The notes beneath the pieces are model-generated. The model was not told the origin of the DNA, did not search any database, and worked only from the letters and a program-made list of their open reading frames with translations. A stretch of 64,000 nt of DNA, from contig JAFEMH010000333.1 in NCBI GenBank assembly GCA_022495995.1, positions 434,001-498,000 on the forward strand, given 5' to 3'. Positions 1-10,446 of the stretch are shown one piece after another. Positions within the stretch are counted from its first letter, which is position 1. Every line of letters starts with the position of its first letter. A program made the position numbers and the translations under genes. This DNA comes from Adenophora triphylla var. japonica (taxonomy: Eukaryota > Streptophyta > Magnoliopsida > Asterales > Campanulaceae).

Positions 1-699
1 TTTGAGCCCAAACGTGAGAAACGGCTTTTGTGAAAATGGTGTCGTTTTTATTGATAGCAAAAACTTAGGAAAAAGCTTTGAAAATGGGGTGTCATTTTTA
101 TTGGTAGCAAAAACGAGTAAAAAGCTTTTTGAGTACCAGAGATTGTTAGGTTCGGAGGTCACGGTACGTTTCGGGAAGAGTATTACGAGATCACCCGAAA
201 CGCCTCGTATGACGAGTCTTTCTACCTTTCTCGAAAACGTGTGCGCGTGTGTGTGTGTTTTGAAATGGGGGCTTGAATGACAAGCTTAATCTTGGTTTGA
301 ATGTCAAACATTGATTAGGTGACTTTATTTGAAAAGATGAGTGTTTGTGTGGCAAACGTCGATTTTGAGTTTGAAATGAGCGTTTGCGTGGCAAACGTCG
401 ATTTTGAGCTTGAAAAGGAGTTCGAAGGACGAACTCCGGTTTTGAACCGGGCGAGTCATTGTTAACGATTTTTACGGGAAAAAATGTATTAAATGATTTT
501 GAGTGTCAAATGGCGGCTTTTAGTTTGATGATGAGCGTTTGGATGCCAAACGTCATTTCGCGTATTTTGAAAGAGAGTTCGAAGGACGAACTCCGGTTTT
601 GAACCGGGCATTACATTGTTAACGATTTTTACGGGAAAAACCGTATTAAATGATTTTACGATCAACGAATCGGGTTGCGACTCGGACTTTGAAAAGTAA

Positions 700-960
700 A
701 TACTATCACGATCCAAACGGGTCGGACTTGTAAATGACAGTATTTAAATGCGGTATCAACGGAATCAAACGATCCGGAATCGTAAATGACGATCGACAAG
801 CCAAAACGGCTCGGAATTGTAAATGACGACCGACGAGCCAAAATGGCTCGGAGTTGTAAATGACGTTCGACGGATCAAACGGTCCGGAGTTGTAAATGAC
901 AGAAAGTAAATGACGATCGACGGATCGATCGATCCGGAATGATAAATGACATAAAAAGTA
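700..960. repeat. Degenerate 35-40 bp repeats with spaced dyads in LTR-A
   Basis: Units ending in GTAAATGAC each carry an inverted repeat around an AAA(C/T)-like centre: AGCC..GGCT, GAGCCA-aaa-TGGCTC, GGATC-aaac-GGTCC and CGGATCgATCGATCCG. The arms differ between units but stay paired. The block lies downstream of the TATA box, so it would be in the transcribed leader. The same block occurs at 34,216-34,440 and 55,300-55,560. Confidence 0.6.
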
Positions 961-1384
961 AACAGAACGGGGTGGTCGAAACGCCGTTTTAACCCGTGAT
1001 TACTTCTCTTACGGGAAGAGAAGAGGATCGAGGGGCTAAAACGTATCGGACCCCGTTAGACGGAGGCGTCTACATTTCAATAACGTTGTTCGAAACGGTT
1101 GTAGCGACTGGCGCGAAAACCGAGACGAAACGAGAGATCAGAGAGAGGAAGTTATACCTATGGCTAGGGTCAACTCCTTTGGCTCGGGGGGTGTATACGG
1201 GATATGAAAAGTAGTTTGGAACGGTGTTTCGGAGTGGTGAGGGGCGTATTTGATCGAAATATGGAATTTTCACGCAAATCGAGACGAACGGGGGCTCGGG
1301 AGGGGGTGAAACTGATGAGGGCCGTGGGCTGTGGTGATTTTTTGTGTAAAAATGTTCCTCCTCTAATGGATTTGACAACCCTCC

Positions 1385-1515
1385 TATTTATAGGTGAAAA
1401 TTCAGTAGGAGTCCGGCCGGACTTATCATGAAATCCAGGGGGTTTTGTGGTATTTTCGAATTTTGAGGGACTTGCTGGCAATTTCTGAAGACTGCAGAGG
1501 GAGTCCGGCCGGACT
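1385..1515 (-). promoter_or_regulatory. LTR-A core promoter: TATA box and two upstream palindromes
   Basis: The minus strand reads TATAAATA at 1,392-1,385. Upstream of it in the direction of transcription are two copies of the perfect 14-bp palindrome AGTCCGGCCGGACT at 1,410-1,423 and 1,502-1,515. The same arrangement recurs in the 5' LTR at 55,987-56,117, where the nearer palindrome has one changed base. The palindromes are well placed to be activator binding sites; that role is inferred. Confidence 0.6.
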
Positions 1516-1919
1516 TTGACTGTATACCAGGGGTATTTTAGTCTTTTCCCTTTGATTTCTGATTAAAGGGTGATGGGAGGGTTGTGGCATGGCTGCCACG
1601 TGTCCCATGACTCACCCTTTGCATGGGAGTTCGTTCCCCGGTCCCAGTTTTGTCCCTTTTTTAAATAACAGTCCGAAAAATGTACGAAACGCCCCCGGAA
1701 AGTGCCGGAAAGTGCGTTTTTCAGGGAAAGCCATACTTTTACGTGTGATGACACGTGTTAAGTATGCTTCGACGTTGGGATGCTCGGGGCAGTCCCTGGA
1801 CGTCTCGTTGGCTTGCAACGGGGAGCTTTAATGGGTTCCGATTAACCTGGAGCGGGCCAGTTAACGGATTCCGGTTAACTTCTAACGGATTTTGACGATC
1901 CGGATTTGGGTACTTACAG

Positions 1920-3136
1920 TTAGACCCTCAGCGACGTCTCCTCCGAAGGAGGTGGGGTCGTTGAAAAAAGATAAGGATCCAAATCGTGATGCCTTACTTT
2001 GAAAGACCTGGGCGGTCAGCTGGCTGGACCCTTAGCGAAAGAATTTCTACGTATCCCGAGCGGGAATCAAGCCGATCGTAGTTCGTAGGTGCAAGGGCCG
2101 CACGTGGGGACCTTGACCTGAGCAAGACTGTTGGGAGGCGTCTGAACCTGAGTGAGACCATTGCAAGGTACCAGAACCTGAATGGAGACTATTGGGAGGC
2201 GTCTGAACCTGGGATTTCTGAAACCTTCGAGGGCGTGTGGCGCCTCAGACCGGAGTGGCTGAACATAAGAGGGCGTGTGGTGCCTCAAACCGGAGTTGCG
2301 AGGATACGTTTATCCTGAGACGGAGGCGTTCGTGCCTTGAATCTTTGACTTACGTTGGCTTGCCCGGGTTTATCTGCTTTGAGGATGGGGTAGCAAATGA
2401 TGGGAACGGTTGTGTTAAACTGGCGTTATTAACAACACAGAAGGATTGACGTTCTAACCACGGGGTTAGGAACGGGATGTGGTCTCGGGAGAGACTGACA
2501 CATCGCTGGGGAAGAGTGTCCCGGGTTCTGATGGGGTCAGTTAGGAACTGAAGGGGTTGATTGACGTTTCTTCCGTAGACGGATGGTCTTAGGATCCTGC
2601 TGGAGAGGAGTGTTCGGGCTTACGGTTGGCCGAAGAGGGATTGTTGTGCGGGCTTACCTTGACGGCCGCTGAGGTGGTACGATCGGGCTTACAACTGGCG
2701 GCCGGGGAAGTGAACATTGGTGAAAACCAATAGAAATTTTAACGTCGGGAGACGGAAATGTAACTGGAATGTCCGGAGACATGATTGAGCGTTTGAATGT
2801 CAAACGTCAACTGAGGATTGAATTTAACGTCTGGAGATGGAATTGTAACTGGAATGTCCGGAGACATGATTGAGCGTTTGAATTTCAAACGTCAACTGAG
2901 GATTGAATTTAACGTTTGGAGACGAAATTGTAACTAGAATGTCCGGAGACATGATTGAGCGTTTGAACGTCAAACGTCAACTGAGGATAAAATTTAACGT
3001 CTGGAGACGGGCGTTAGTGAAAACTAACTGGGAATTTAATGTCTGGAGACGAGCGTTAGTGAAAAATAACTGGGAATTTAACGTCTGGAGATGAGCGTTA
3101 GTGAAAACTAACTGGGAATCGATCCTCGGGGGATGG
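1920..3136 (-). repeat. A1 3' untranslated region with several tandem repeat types
   Basis: There is no gene here. The first 30 bases hold the polypurine tract (minus strand). From about 2,100 to 2,340 are degenerate copies of GCGTCTGAACCTG- and GGGCGTGTGGCGCCTCA-type units. A single copy of the 130-bp unit that is expanded at 31,327-32,060 lies near 2,600-2,720. From 2,740 to 3,115 are roughly 85-bp and 42-bp units with dyads such as GCGTTTGA-atg-TCAAACG and GTTAG-tgaaaa-CTAAC. The order matches 35,400-36,730 in the other minus-strand copy. Confidence 0.75.
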
Positions 3137-4211
3137 GGTGTTGTAACGATTGTTGGTCCATTTTTCCGAAAGATTGGTATTTTTCTTTTCTTTGAAAATC
3201 AATCGAAAAAACACGGAGTCGCCATGCCATTTTTATTTTAAGGGCCAAAACTTTGAAAAATGCCCGAGATTAGAGATTTGGGTTCGGAGGTCACGTTACA
3301 CGCCGGGAAGAACGTTAGTGTTCACCCGGAATGCCTCGTAAACGAGTCTTCCAAGCTTAAAAACCATTTGTGTGTGTGTGTGTGTATTCCTTTGGCCAAA
3401 ATAAGTTTAAACTGAGAAAACTAAAAATTGGGAACTCTTTATAAGACATTAAACAAGTCCCATGATTTTTGGTATGATTTTTGGGTTGAGTTTTGGTACT
3501 CAAAAGATTTTTTGAAGTTGAAAACCAATTCTGCCAGAATGAAAAAGGCAGTGGACATTTAATTTTAAAATGGGTTTAAGAGCTTTAAAACTTCAAAATC
3601 TGGGGAAAGTCTGAGAATTAAAGTTGTTCAAAACTCATTAAATAAGGTTTCTGTAAAAGAACTTTCCCATTTGGAGATGATTTGGTGGACCAAAACCTTC
3701 TGGAAATCTCAGATATGAAATCTGGATTTCCAGAAGACTGAGGAACTAACTTTTAAAAGAAAATTTGAAAAATGGATTTTTACTCGCGAAAAAAATAAAT
3801 TAAAAATATGTATGGAAAGATATGTATGTTGGATACAAAAAGTATTTTGTAGTCAACACCAAATTCCAAATTTCTGTATGTCCAAAAAATTAGACCATGG
3901 ACAGAGGTCTTAGAGAAAGGCTACTGGACAGCAACTTCCTCTTGAAGAAAAACATGATTTTAAAGGGGGTTTGGCATCCATGCTTGTCCCCATTTCCTTA
4001 GGCTTTGATTAGTAGTCACTAGACATTTTAGTGGTGATCTACTATATCAAGCCATCCTTAGGATACATTAGGACTTAAGCATTTCATTTGCTTGGGAAGG
4101 GGAATTTTATCCTTGAAAATGAAGATTTGATGTATGAAAATGATTTTTAGGGTTTTGAAAATGTGTTTGCAAGTAAGTAAAAACACTTTGAAAGTAATGT
4201 TGATCCTTGTA

Positions 4212-4250
4212 GAGGATCATCCATGGAGAAGAACTTCCATGGTGATCCTC
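4212..4250 (-). other. Long hairpin in LTR-B leader (solo copy)
   Basis: GAGGATCA at 4,212-4,219 pairs with TGATCCTC at 4,243-4,250, and the stem continues inward through CCATGG on both sides with one bulge. The homologous place in the other LTR-B copy (58,571-58,608) has different arms that also pair. Confidence 0.55.
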
Positions 4251-4533
4251 TTGGATCTAAAGCAAGAAATGAACAAATTACATCTTCAAAGTTTGAGATG
4301 CATGCATGGATGAGAGAGATCTAGGGTAAGGAGAAGGAGGTTATACCTATCTTCTTTAGTGTTTGTGTTTGATTTTTGAATTTTGAAAGTGTTTGATGAT
4401 TTGTGATTTGGGAAGATAATCAAGAAAAAAGAGTGACAATTCAAGGGAATTCTCACTATTTTCTCAAGTATTTTTGCCAAGGTGCAGCTGTGAATTGTGT
4501 TGTTGTCCCTTTTTTCTGTGACTGACGGGCTCA

Positions 4534-4572
4534 ATTTATAGCCACTGAGAATTACATTCTCATCCGCGCGGA
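4534..4572 (-). promoter_or_regulatory. LTR-B TATA box and upstream palindrome
   Basis: TATAAAT on the minus strand at 4,540-4,534, with the perfect palindrome TCCGCGCGGA at 4,563-4,572 about 25 bp upstream. The same pair occurs in the family-B 5' LTR (palindrome 58,019-58,028, TATA 58,052-58,058). Confidence 0.55.
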
Positions 4573-4966
4573 GGGTTCCTTCAGTGTGCCTGGTGCATTA
4601 AATGCTGCTCCAGGCTTTGGACAGGAAGAATATTTTTGTCAAATAAGCAACTGGCTGTTGACTGCAGCTTCCATTTCGGGATTTTACAATTCTTTTGCTT
4701 TTTTGAGATTCTTTTCTTGGTTTAACCTTAAATGGCAATCCCTAATTTACCCTTGCTTTGTTAGAAAAGTTAGGAATTGTTAGGAATGTTAGGACTTTCG
4801 TTAATTTTCTAACGAAAATACTAACAACTCAAATTGGAGCACTTACAGGTGTTAGAAATGTCTAACTGGGGGGAAATTTTACACTTCTAGGGGCCAAAAT
4901 GGGTAAAATTAGAACTGCCAAAAGTTGAGGGGCTGAATTGAAAGGAATCTTTTTAATTGCACTAAG

Positions 4967-4980
4967 AGTCCGGCCGGACT
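4967..4980. promoter_or_regulatory. Palindrome upstream of the A1 PMD gene
   Basis: A perfect AGTCCGGCCGGACT lies 171-184 bases upstream of the ATG at 5,151. The same 14-mer is found upstream of the LTR-A TATA box and of the other antisense genes. Its position suggests the promoter of the accessory gene; I see no clear TATA box between it and the ATG. Confidence 0.5.
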
Positions 4981-5150
4981 TGGACTGAATTTGACCAGAT
5001 TCAAATCAGCTCCAAGTCCGACGCAAACCATTCCCTTTTCTCCATTACTTTCGACGAGAGAGGAGAGAAAAGAGAGAAATTTTGCACCCCAAATTGTGAG
5101 GTTTGCTCAGATTTGTGAAGGAAAAATGCTATGGAAGGTGATGGGAACCA

Positions 5151-7952
5151 ATGGCTCGCCATGGAAGGACCGATGACGAAAGAACGCGGTTGGTTCGGAC
5201 CATTCGAACCAACATTCATCCATTGAATCCGGCGGAGTTCTACTCGGCTAGGGATAAACACAACTCCAAAGGAGGGATCGAGAGACAAGTAAGCTTCCTT
5301 CAAATTCCATTAATTTTAAGAATGTGCATTCTTTAAATGTTAGAAATTTGACGAGGAATGAGTTAGGGATTTTGGTGCCCGGATTGGGGCTTTTGACTTT
5401 GCTATGAACCTTTGTCGAAATTGACTAGGATGTAGTTCAATTGACACCATGGGTAGATGGCATAAAAATTTTGGCAGCAAAATTCCATGTCTAGATGCAT
5501 TTTCCAAAATTAAAGTAGCTTTAATTCGGGACTGAGTAAATTTTCGAAATGTTCGAAAAGATTTGAAAGTTTCGACTTCGACGGAGTTTTCGAAGGATTT
5601 TGAAAGTTCCGAATTCGACGGAGTTTTCGGAATGCTTTGAAAGTTCCGGTTTCGACAGAGTTTTAGAAGGATTTTGAAAGTTCCGGATTCGACGGAGTTT
5701 TCGGAATGCTTTGAAAGTTCCGGATTCGACGAAGTTTTCGAAATGCTTTGAAAGTTCCGGATTCGACGGAGTTTTCGGAATGCTTTGAATGTTCCGGTTT
5801 CGACGGAGTTTTCGGAGTGCTTTGAAAGTTCCGGATTCGACGGAGTTTTCGAAATGCTTTGAAAGTTCCGGATTCGACGGAGTTTTCGAAGGGATGGAAA
5901 TATTTGTAGGAAATGAATGAGAACCGTATCTGCATTGCATCCTTTTGACATGCGTTCGTGCATCCTGTTGACGTTGCTTCTGTGCTTAACGTATTTTGCT
6001 GTGTTCACCTGCAGGGGCGAGGGACGGTTGATACCCACAACCAGAAGAGTCGGGGTGCCTTTGAGGCAGTGCGAGCGCTGTGGGAGGTATTCCCGGACGA
6101 TGCTCGAGAGGGAGAGAGGAGTCCACGGCAGCTGGTGGTCGACTCCGGGTTGGCTGGATTTATCAGTGCAGTAGCTGCGATAGCTGATACGCAGAGGGCC
6201 AGGTCCATGTACGTAGCTCTGAGCGAGTACTGGTGGGATACGACCCACACTTTTCATTTCAGATGGGGGAGGCGACGGTGACTCCCACTGACTTTGCTGC
6301 TATCACCGGGTTGCCCACCTATGGCAACACGCTGGTGTGGGTGGATGGTTATACCTGGGCGGTTGTCGGGCTGCTGGGTTTTGATATTACCGATGCCGGG
6401 GGCTTAGGCATTCGGTACGAGGCCGATGGAGAGGCATGCAGAGACGGGTAATGCAGTATTTAGTGGATCTTTGGGGATGACCATGGAGCGCTGGCTCGAG
6501 GTTCATTTGGTTCGCGTTGTCGGCGACTTTGTTCCCGACTTCGACACATCCTGTCACTTCCCTCTGCTCGGAGTCGGCGCAGAGACTTGGATGCCGTGAG
6601 GGTATGCCTGGGGAGGCTGGGCGGCCGAGCTCTATCATTCCACAGACGGGTTCTCGCGGGGAGAGAGGAGAATTCCTTGAGCTGTTTCTCGCATGCTTTG
6701 GATGTAAGTTTACGTCTATTTCTCTTCCTTGTCTCTTTTATGTACTCGTATGTATACGCTCTGTGGCGACATAACTTTTCATTTGCTTGGCAGTGCAGTG
6801 CTATAAGGTGTTCGGTCCGCGGGAGTGGGACATTAGGGAGGTGTATCGACCCCTTGTTCCACTGCCATGCTTGTCTTGGTTTTGGCGAGAAAGAGGCGAA
6901 GAAGAGCGGTGTCTCATCGAGGGTGGGCACTCGGCTGTCGTACGAGGAGGTGTCCCAGGTGCCCACGAACCTGAGTTCTGCGAGAGGATCCAGTGACACT
7001 GGTGGAGTCGGTTCCACGCTTCTCGCGGTTCGGAGTTGTTAGCGAGGTTATGCGGCGGCGGAAGCTCCTGGTGGGACTTCATTGCGACGCTATGTATCTG
7101 GGGGAGAGGGTGACCCGTCAGCATAGCCCGGGGTCACTTCCGATGGTGCCGGTGGATCCTCCTATGCACATGCAGCATCCTCTGTTGATGCCGATGGAGG
7201 AGTTGGAGAGGTATAGACAGGGTGTGTTCTACACCGAGTACGTCATAGCGGGGGCCGACTATGAGACTTTCTTGAGGATGAGGCTTAGGAGCCCACAGGT
7301 GCAGCACAGGGAGGGCGAGGGCCCTGGATATCCCCGAGATCTCCCGCTCCCATGCGCTAGGCTGGCGTACGAGGGGCTAGATGGTTCGCGCAGGCGGCTG
7401 GTGATGCCGATCCCGGATGAGCCGAGACCACGATACAGGGTTGACCCCAATGCTTCGGTGATCACTTTTTTGATTTTCTGCATTTGATAGTAGCATTCTG
7501 CAAATGTTGCATCTATACTTTCTGCTCATTATTTTGATGACTTTCCTGGTTCGCAGGTGTCTGGCCGCACGTACAATGACGCTATGAGGCTGGTGGACGG
7601 GTGGGCCGCCTACGCTAGGAGGCTCGTGGCGTTCATGCGGTGCAGTTCCCAGAGGAGCGTGGATGTCCGTGAGCCGAGGCCATCTAGGCCGAGAGGTTCG
7701 CCTGCTCCCACGGCTGGTGGAGCGGACTTTGCACAGGGATTTGGCCAATTCGCGGGCGGAATGGCTGGATTTGGAGCTCATCCTCTTTCGCACTCGGGGC
7801 ACAAGAGAGGAGAGTCCTCGAGTTCGCAGACGCCGAGGAGGCCTTTTGCATATTCCCGCCTGGAGGAATTTGGCGACTTCTTGTTTGCGACGGATCCGGC
7901 CGCTGCAGAGCAGTACATCGAGTGCTCGGATGACGAGCAGGATTCGGAGTAG
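5151..7952 (+). pseudogene. Antisense accessory gene 1: plant mobile domain (PMD) protein, A1 copy
   Basis: Four exons can be read: 5,151-5,288 (donor CAA|GTAAGC), 6,015-6,704 (acceptor CTGCAG|GGGC, donor GGAT|GTAAGT), about 6,795-7,458, and about 7,557-7,952. Exon 2 carries the PMD signature: a Trp-rich stretch, then WWDTTHTFHFRWG and EATVTPTDFAAITGLP, typical of PF10536 proteins of the MAIN/MAIL type. The last exon is Gly/Ser/Arg-rich with an acidic end (ECSDDEQDSE). Compared with the copy at 37,027, one base is missing near 5,145 so the first ATG is out of frame, one G is missing near 6,265, and further shifts lie near 6,440 and 6,990. It runs opposite to the retroelement's pol, between integrase and the 3' LTR. 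PMD assignment is firm; its role in the element is unknown. Confidence 0.8.
5555..5905 (+). repeat. 37-bp tandem array in intron 1 of the PMD gene
   Basis: About nine units of 37 bp contain TTCGACGGAGTTTTCG and GAAAGTTCCG. Spacing is exactly 37 between 5,681, 5,718 and 5,755. The same unit is found in the same intron at 37,460-37,690 and, reversed, at 24,860-24,980. Because 37 is not a multiple of 3, the array is open in several minus-strand frames, which gives long spurious reading frames. Confidence 0.85.
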
Positions 7953-8495
7953 TCCTCCTTTACTGCTTCTTTTTTTTTAGAGAAAATGTATGTATCGTTC
8001 GAAACGATTTGACTTGAACTGTATTTGAAAAGGCGCCCGTGGGGCGGAACCTGTACTTCGCGCATCTATTTAGTGATTACCTTCTGTTATTTTCGGCAAA
8101 TAAGGAAGTAGGTTAATCAAAAATAAATAAAATGAAACATGCACTAAAATTTGAACGGGTCAAAATTTAAGCCTATATGCACTGATTATTAATTATTTGC
8201 ACTGTTGCACGAGCTCGGGGCGGAAGGGATATTGGCTTTGGTTGAATGAAACTAGGGGCAGCACGCAGATTCATAAGGCATGAACAGGGCATTGTTTGGA
8301 ATTGCTTCCAATTTAGGAGCAGCTGGCTGCAGAGTTGACGAGTCAAGCTGAGGAGAGTCCGGCCGGACTGAGAGTGAATTTCCAGAGTCTTTTAAATTGC
8401 AGTTTCAGCTTTGCAATTTGGTAAGAACTGCGCATTCACCTCTGATCAGTTAGCTGAATTCTCTCAGATTCCCAAGGTTTCCTTCACTTTCTTTC
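7953..8495 (+). promoter_or_regulatory. Spacer between the two antisense genes with palindrome 8,356-8,369
   Basis: There is no coding sequence. A perfect AGTCCGGCCGGACT at 8,356-8,369 lies 127-140 bases before the ATG of the second gene, the same distance range as for the first gene. An AT-rich stretch at 8,090-8,200 may hold the 3' end of gene 1. Confidence 0.45.
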
Positions 8496-9926
8496 ATGGC
8501 TCACTTTCCTAAGCTATCGTCTCGGATGCAAGATCAATATTTGGAAAACTTTCAGCCGTGGGTACGGAACCACACGAGGCAGAACAAAGGGTTTTTCGAA
8601 GGCTGTTACAGGATGAAATCTGTTTTGGCTTTGAAGGAGCTCATGCCAGATTGGGATCTTTTGAGAGCCGCGTCTTGCTTCTGGGATGTACGGAGGAATG
8701 TGTACAGCTTCTCGTACAACGAAATCACTTCGACGTTTGAAGATTTCCGGGCCATTCTGGGAGGACCTGAGACGGAACAGCTAGTTCTTCCGTATGCTGG
8801 TGGCATGGCCACTGTTGAGAAGCTAGTGTCTTTGCTTGGTATCTCGGCTGGAGAAGCATACGGGATGCTGATATTGAATACTGATTATGTTAACATTTCG
8901 GGATTGCTCGAAAGATTTGCCAGAGCTGAGGGGAGCGTCTTTGCGTGGGACGCATTTGCTCTGTGCGCGATCGCTACTCTGTTCACATTCACATCCCTGG
9001 GTGTGTGCCATCACAGTGTACTGGACCTGGTGAGGCAGTGCCGGAGCGGAGGAGACATCGTGCCGTTGGTCTTGGGCGAGACGTTCCTGGGCATAGGTCG
9101 GATGGCGACCGGTAGCCGATACATGTGGGGAGGGAGTCCCGCTATGCTTACCATGTGGTTGAGGGAGAGACTGCAGATGATGCCCGAGGTGCCAATGTCT
9201 TGTGACGCTTGGTCCTTCTCTCGACGTCCTCTGGTGATTGGGGGCGATCAGGCTGAGCTGGAGCTCTGGATGGCCAGACTCTGCCCGTATCACTTGCAAT
9301 GGTGGGTTCCCCACTGGAAGTTACAGACTTGTCGGACCGCTCAGGAGGGTCTATTGGTTGTTAGAGTGCCGGGGCTGTCTCAGACGTCTTTCTACATTCC
9401 ATCGTTGGTTCTGCGACAGTACGGGCTGGAGCAGGTGCCATTGACGGGCTTGGTTCATGCTGCTACCTTCGAGGTGGGATCTCTGCTGATGGAAGATCCT
9501 TCGACGCTATTGCTGCTCACATGGTGATGGCAATACACATCCTTTCCTGCCAGGGTTCTCTTTCACCGGAGAGGGGGCATTGTTATGTCGATGCAGTATC
9601 TGAAATGGTACGAAGAGTGTATAGGGGAGACACAGATGTCTATCTTGTGGAGACGGAGTGGGCTGTTGGGTGTCGGACACCTTGACAGCTGGACCTTGAG
9701 GAGGACCGAAGCGAGAGCTAATCCTGGGGATCATACTGGGAATGACATGGCTGACTATGAGGCCAGTGCTGATCGGGAGGCCAATCAAAGCACGATTATG
9801 ATGGCTCGAAGTGAGGCAGGTCGAGACAGAGCTAGGGAAAGGGTTGCGTTGACAGCTACAGGTTTGACGGAGGCATCGGGAAGGGTCCCTGAGCCAGGTA
9901 GAAGGACTATCGAGTATTCCCTGTGA
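8496..9926 (+). pseudogene. Antisense accessory gene 2: DUF7745-like transposon-associated protein
   Basis: One exon of 476 codons reads from ATG 8,496 to TGA 9,924 with a single in-frame TGA at 9,525. It begins MAHFPKLSSRM. Features visible are ALKELMPDWD, a FWDVRRNVYSFSY segment followed by an acidic/aromatic TSTFEDFRAILGG, a central hydrophobic helix region (about residues 150-175), and a WLRERLQMMPEVP segment. This order resembles plant DUF7745 proteins, which are mostly found in transposons; I recall the family rather than having searched it. The C-terminal third is charged and coiled-coil-like. A frameshift near 9,915 would add a Lys/Arg-rich tail (GKGKGKKDEG) ending at about 9,993. It lies downstream of the PMD gene on the same strand and opposite to pol. 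Function unknown. Confidence 0.6.
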
Positions 9927-9993
9927 AGGTGAAGAACACTCGCCGCGGGAAAGGGAAGGGGAAGAAGGATGAAGGACCAAGTTCGGGAAACTA

Positions 9994-10446
9994 GGTTGAC
10001 CTTGCTGTCCAGAGTATCCACCCATTGTCATTGCAGACACATTAATTGATTAATGTTTTATTGTAGTTTTGCTAGCGTGTAGCGAGTCAAGAGTTGACCG
10101 TGCTTGAACTCATCAAAGAATGTTTTAACCGTAGTGAATTTGTAGGTTAATTGAAAAGAGTTTTTCGAAACACAAGCAATTGATGCTTATTGTATTTTTT
10201 TTGTTTTTTTAGACCGAACCAATGATGGCTGCCTACGTTCCCCTTTTACAATTGGACTAAGGGGCTCAGGTCACCGTAGTTCGACACTTTTAGGTGAATT
10301 TGAGAAAAACGAAGACAAAAGAAGTGCGACCCTGTTTTTTACCTGGATCATTAGCGGGAATGTATCCAGTTGGGTATTACTCTTTTAGCACTTTAATTTT
10401 ACTAAGGGGTGGTGTATGGGGAAGGAGAGTTGACTCGTGCTCTTCC
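9994..10446. other. Non-coding gap between accessory gene 2 and integrase
   Basis: AT-rich, with poly-T near 10,195-10,210. It holds the convergent 3' ends of the plus-strand gene and the minus-strand integrase. No repeat or further gene seen. Confidence 0.5.

Larger units (their letters stand above)
1..1919 (-). repeat. LTR-A, 3' LTR of copy A1 (outer end beyond window)
   Basis: On the minus strand the LTR starts TGTAAGTACCCAAATC at 1,919 and runs left off the window. It aligns along its length with the LTR at 54,356-56,519, by eye noticeably more diverged from it than the 34,216-35,399 copy is. The neighbouring internal sequence on the minus strand is purine-rich (a GAGGG run), as expected for the polypurine tract next to a 3' LTR. 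The LTR contains many short dyads, for example GAGTTCG-aagga-CGAACTC at 418-436, directly followed by CCGGTT-ttg-AACCGG. Confidence 0.9.
3142..4847 (-). mobile_element. Solo LTR of family B with target site duplication
   Basis: The 1.7-kb sequence begins TGTAAC and ends TTACA on the plus strand (TG..CA ends) and is flanked by GGTGT at 3,137-3,141 and 4,848-4,852. The unoccupied sequence can be read in the sister copy near 36,750, where the same flanks join. It is homologous to the 5' LTR at 57,735-59,603 in reverse orientation. No internal region is present, so it is a solo LTR left by recombination between two LTRs. Its TATA box is at 4,534-4,540 (minus). Confidence 0.9.

Noticed and set aside
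5340..6257. 305-residue minus-strand frame rich in NSVESGTFKAFRKLRR repeats
   Set aside because: It is the 37-bp intronic array read in reverse; several minus frames are open because the unit lacks stops, and the same DNA is an intron of the plus-strand PMD gene.
6460..7017. 185-residue minus-strand frame opposite the PMD gene
   Set aside because: Shadow of the coding strand; no domain, and not conserved in the second copy.
8823..9314. 163-residue minus-strand frame opposite accessory gene 2
   Set aside because: Shadow frame of the 8,496-9,926 gene.
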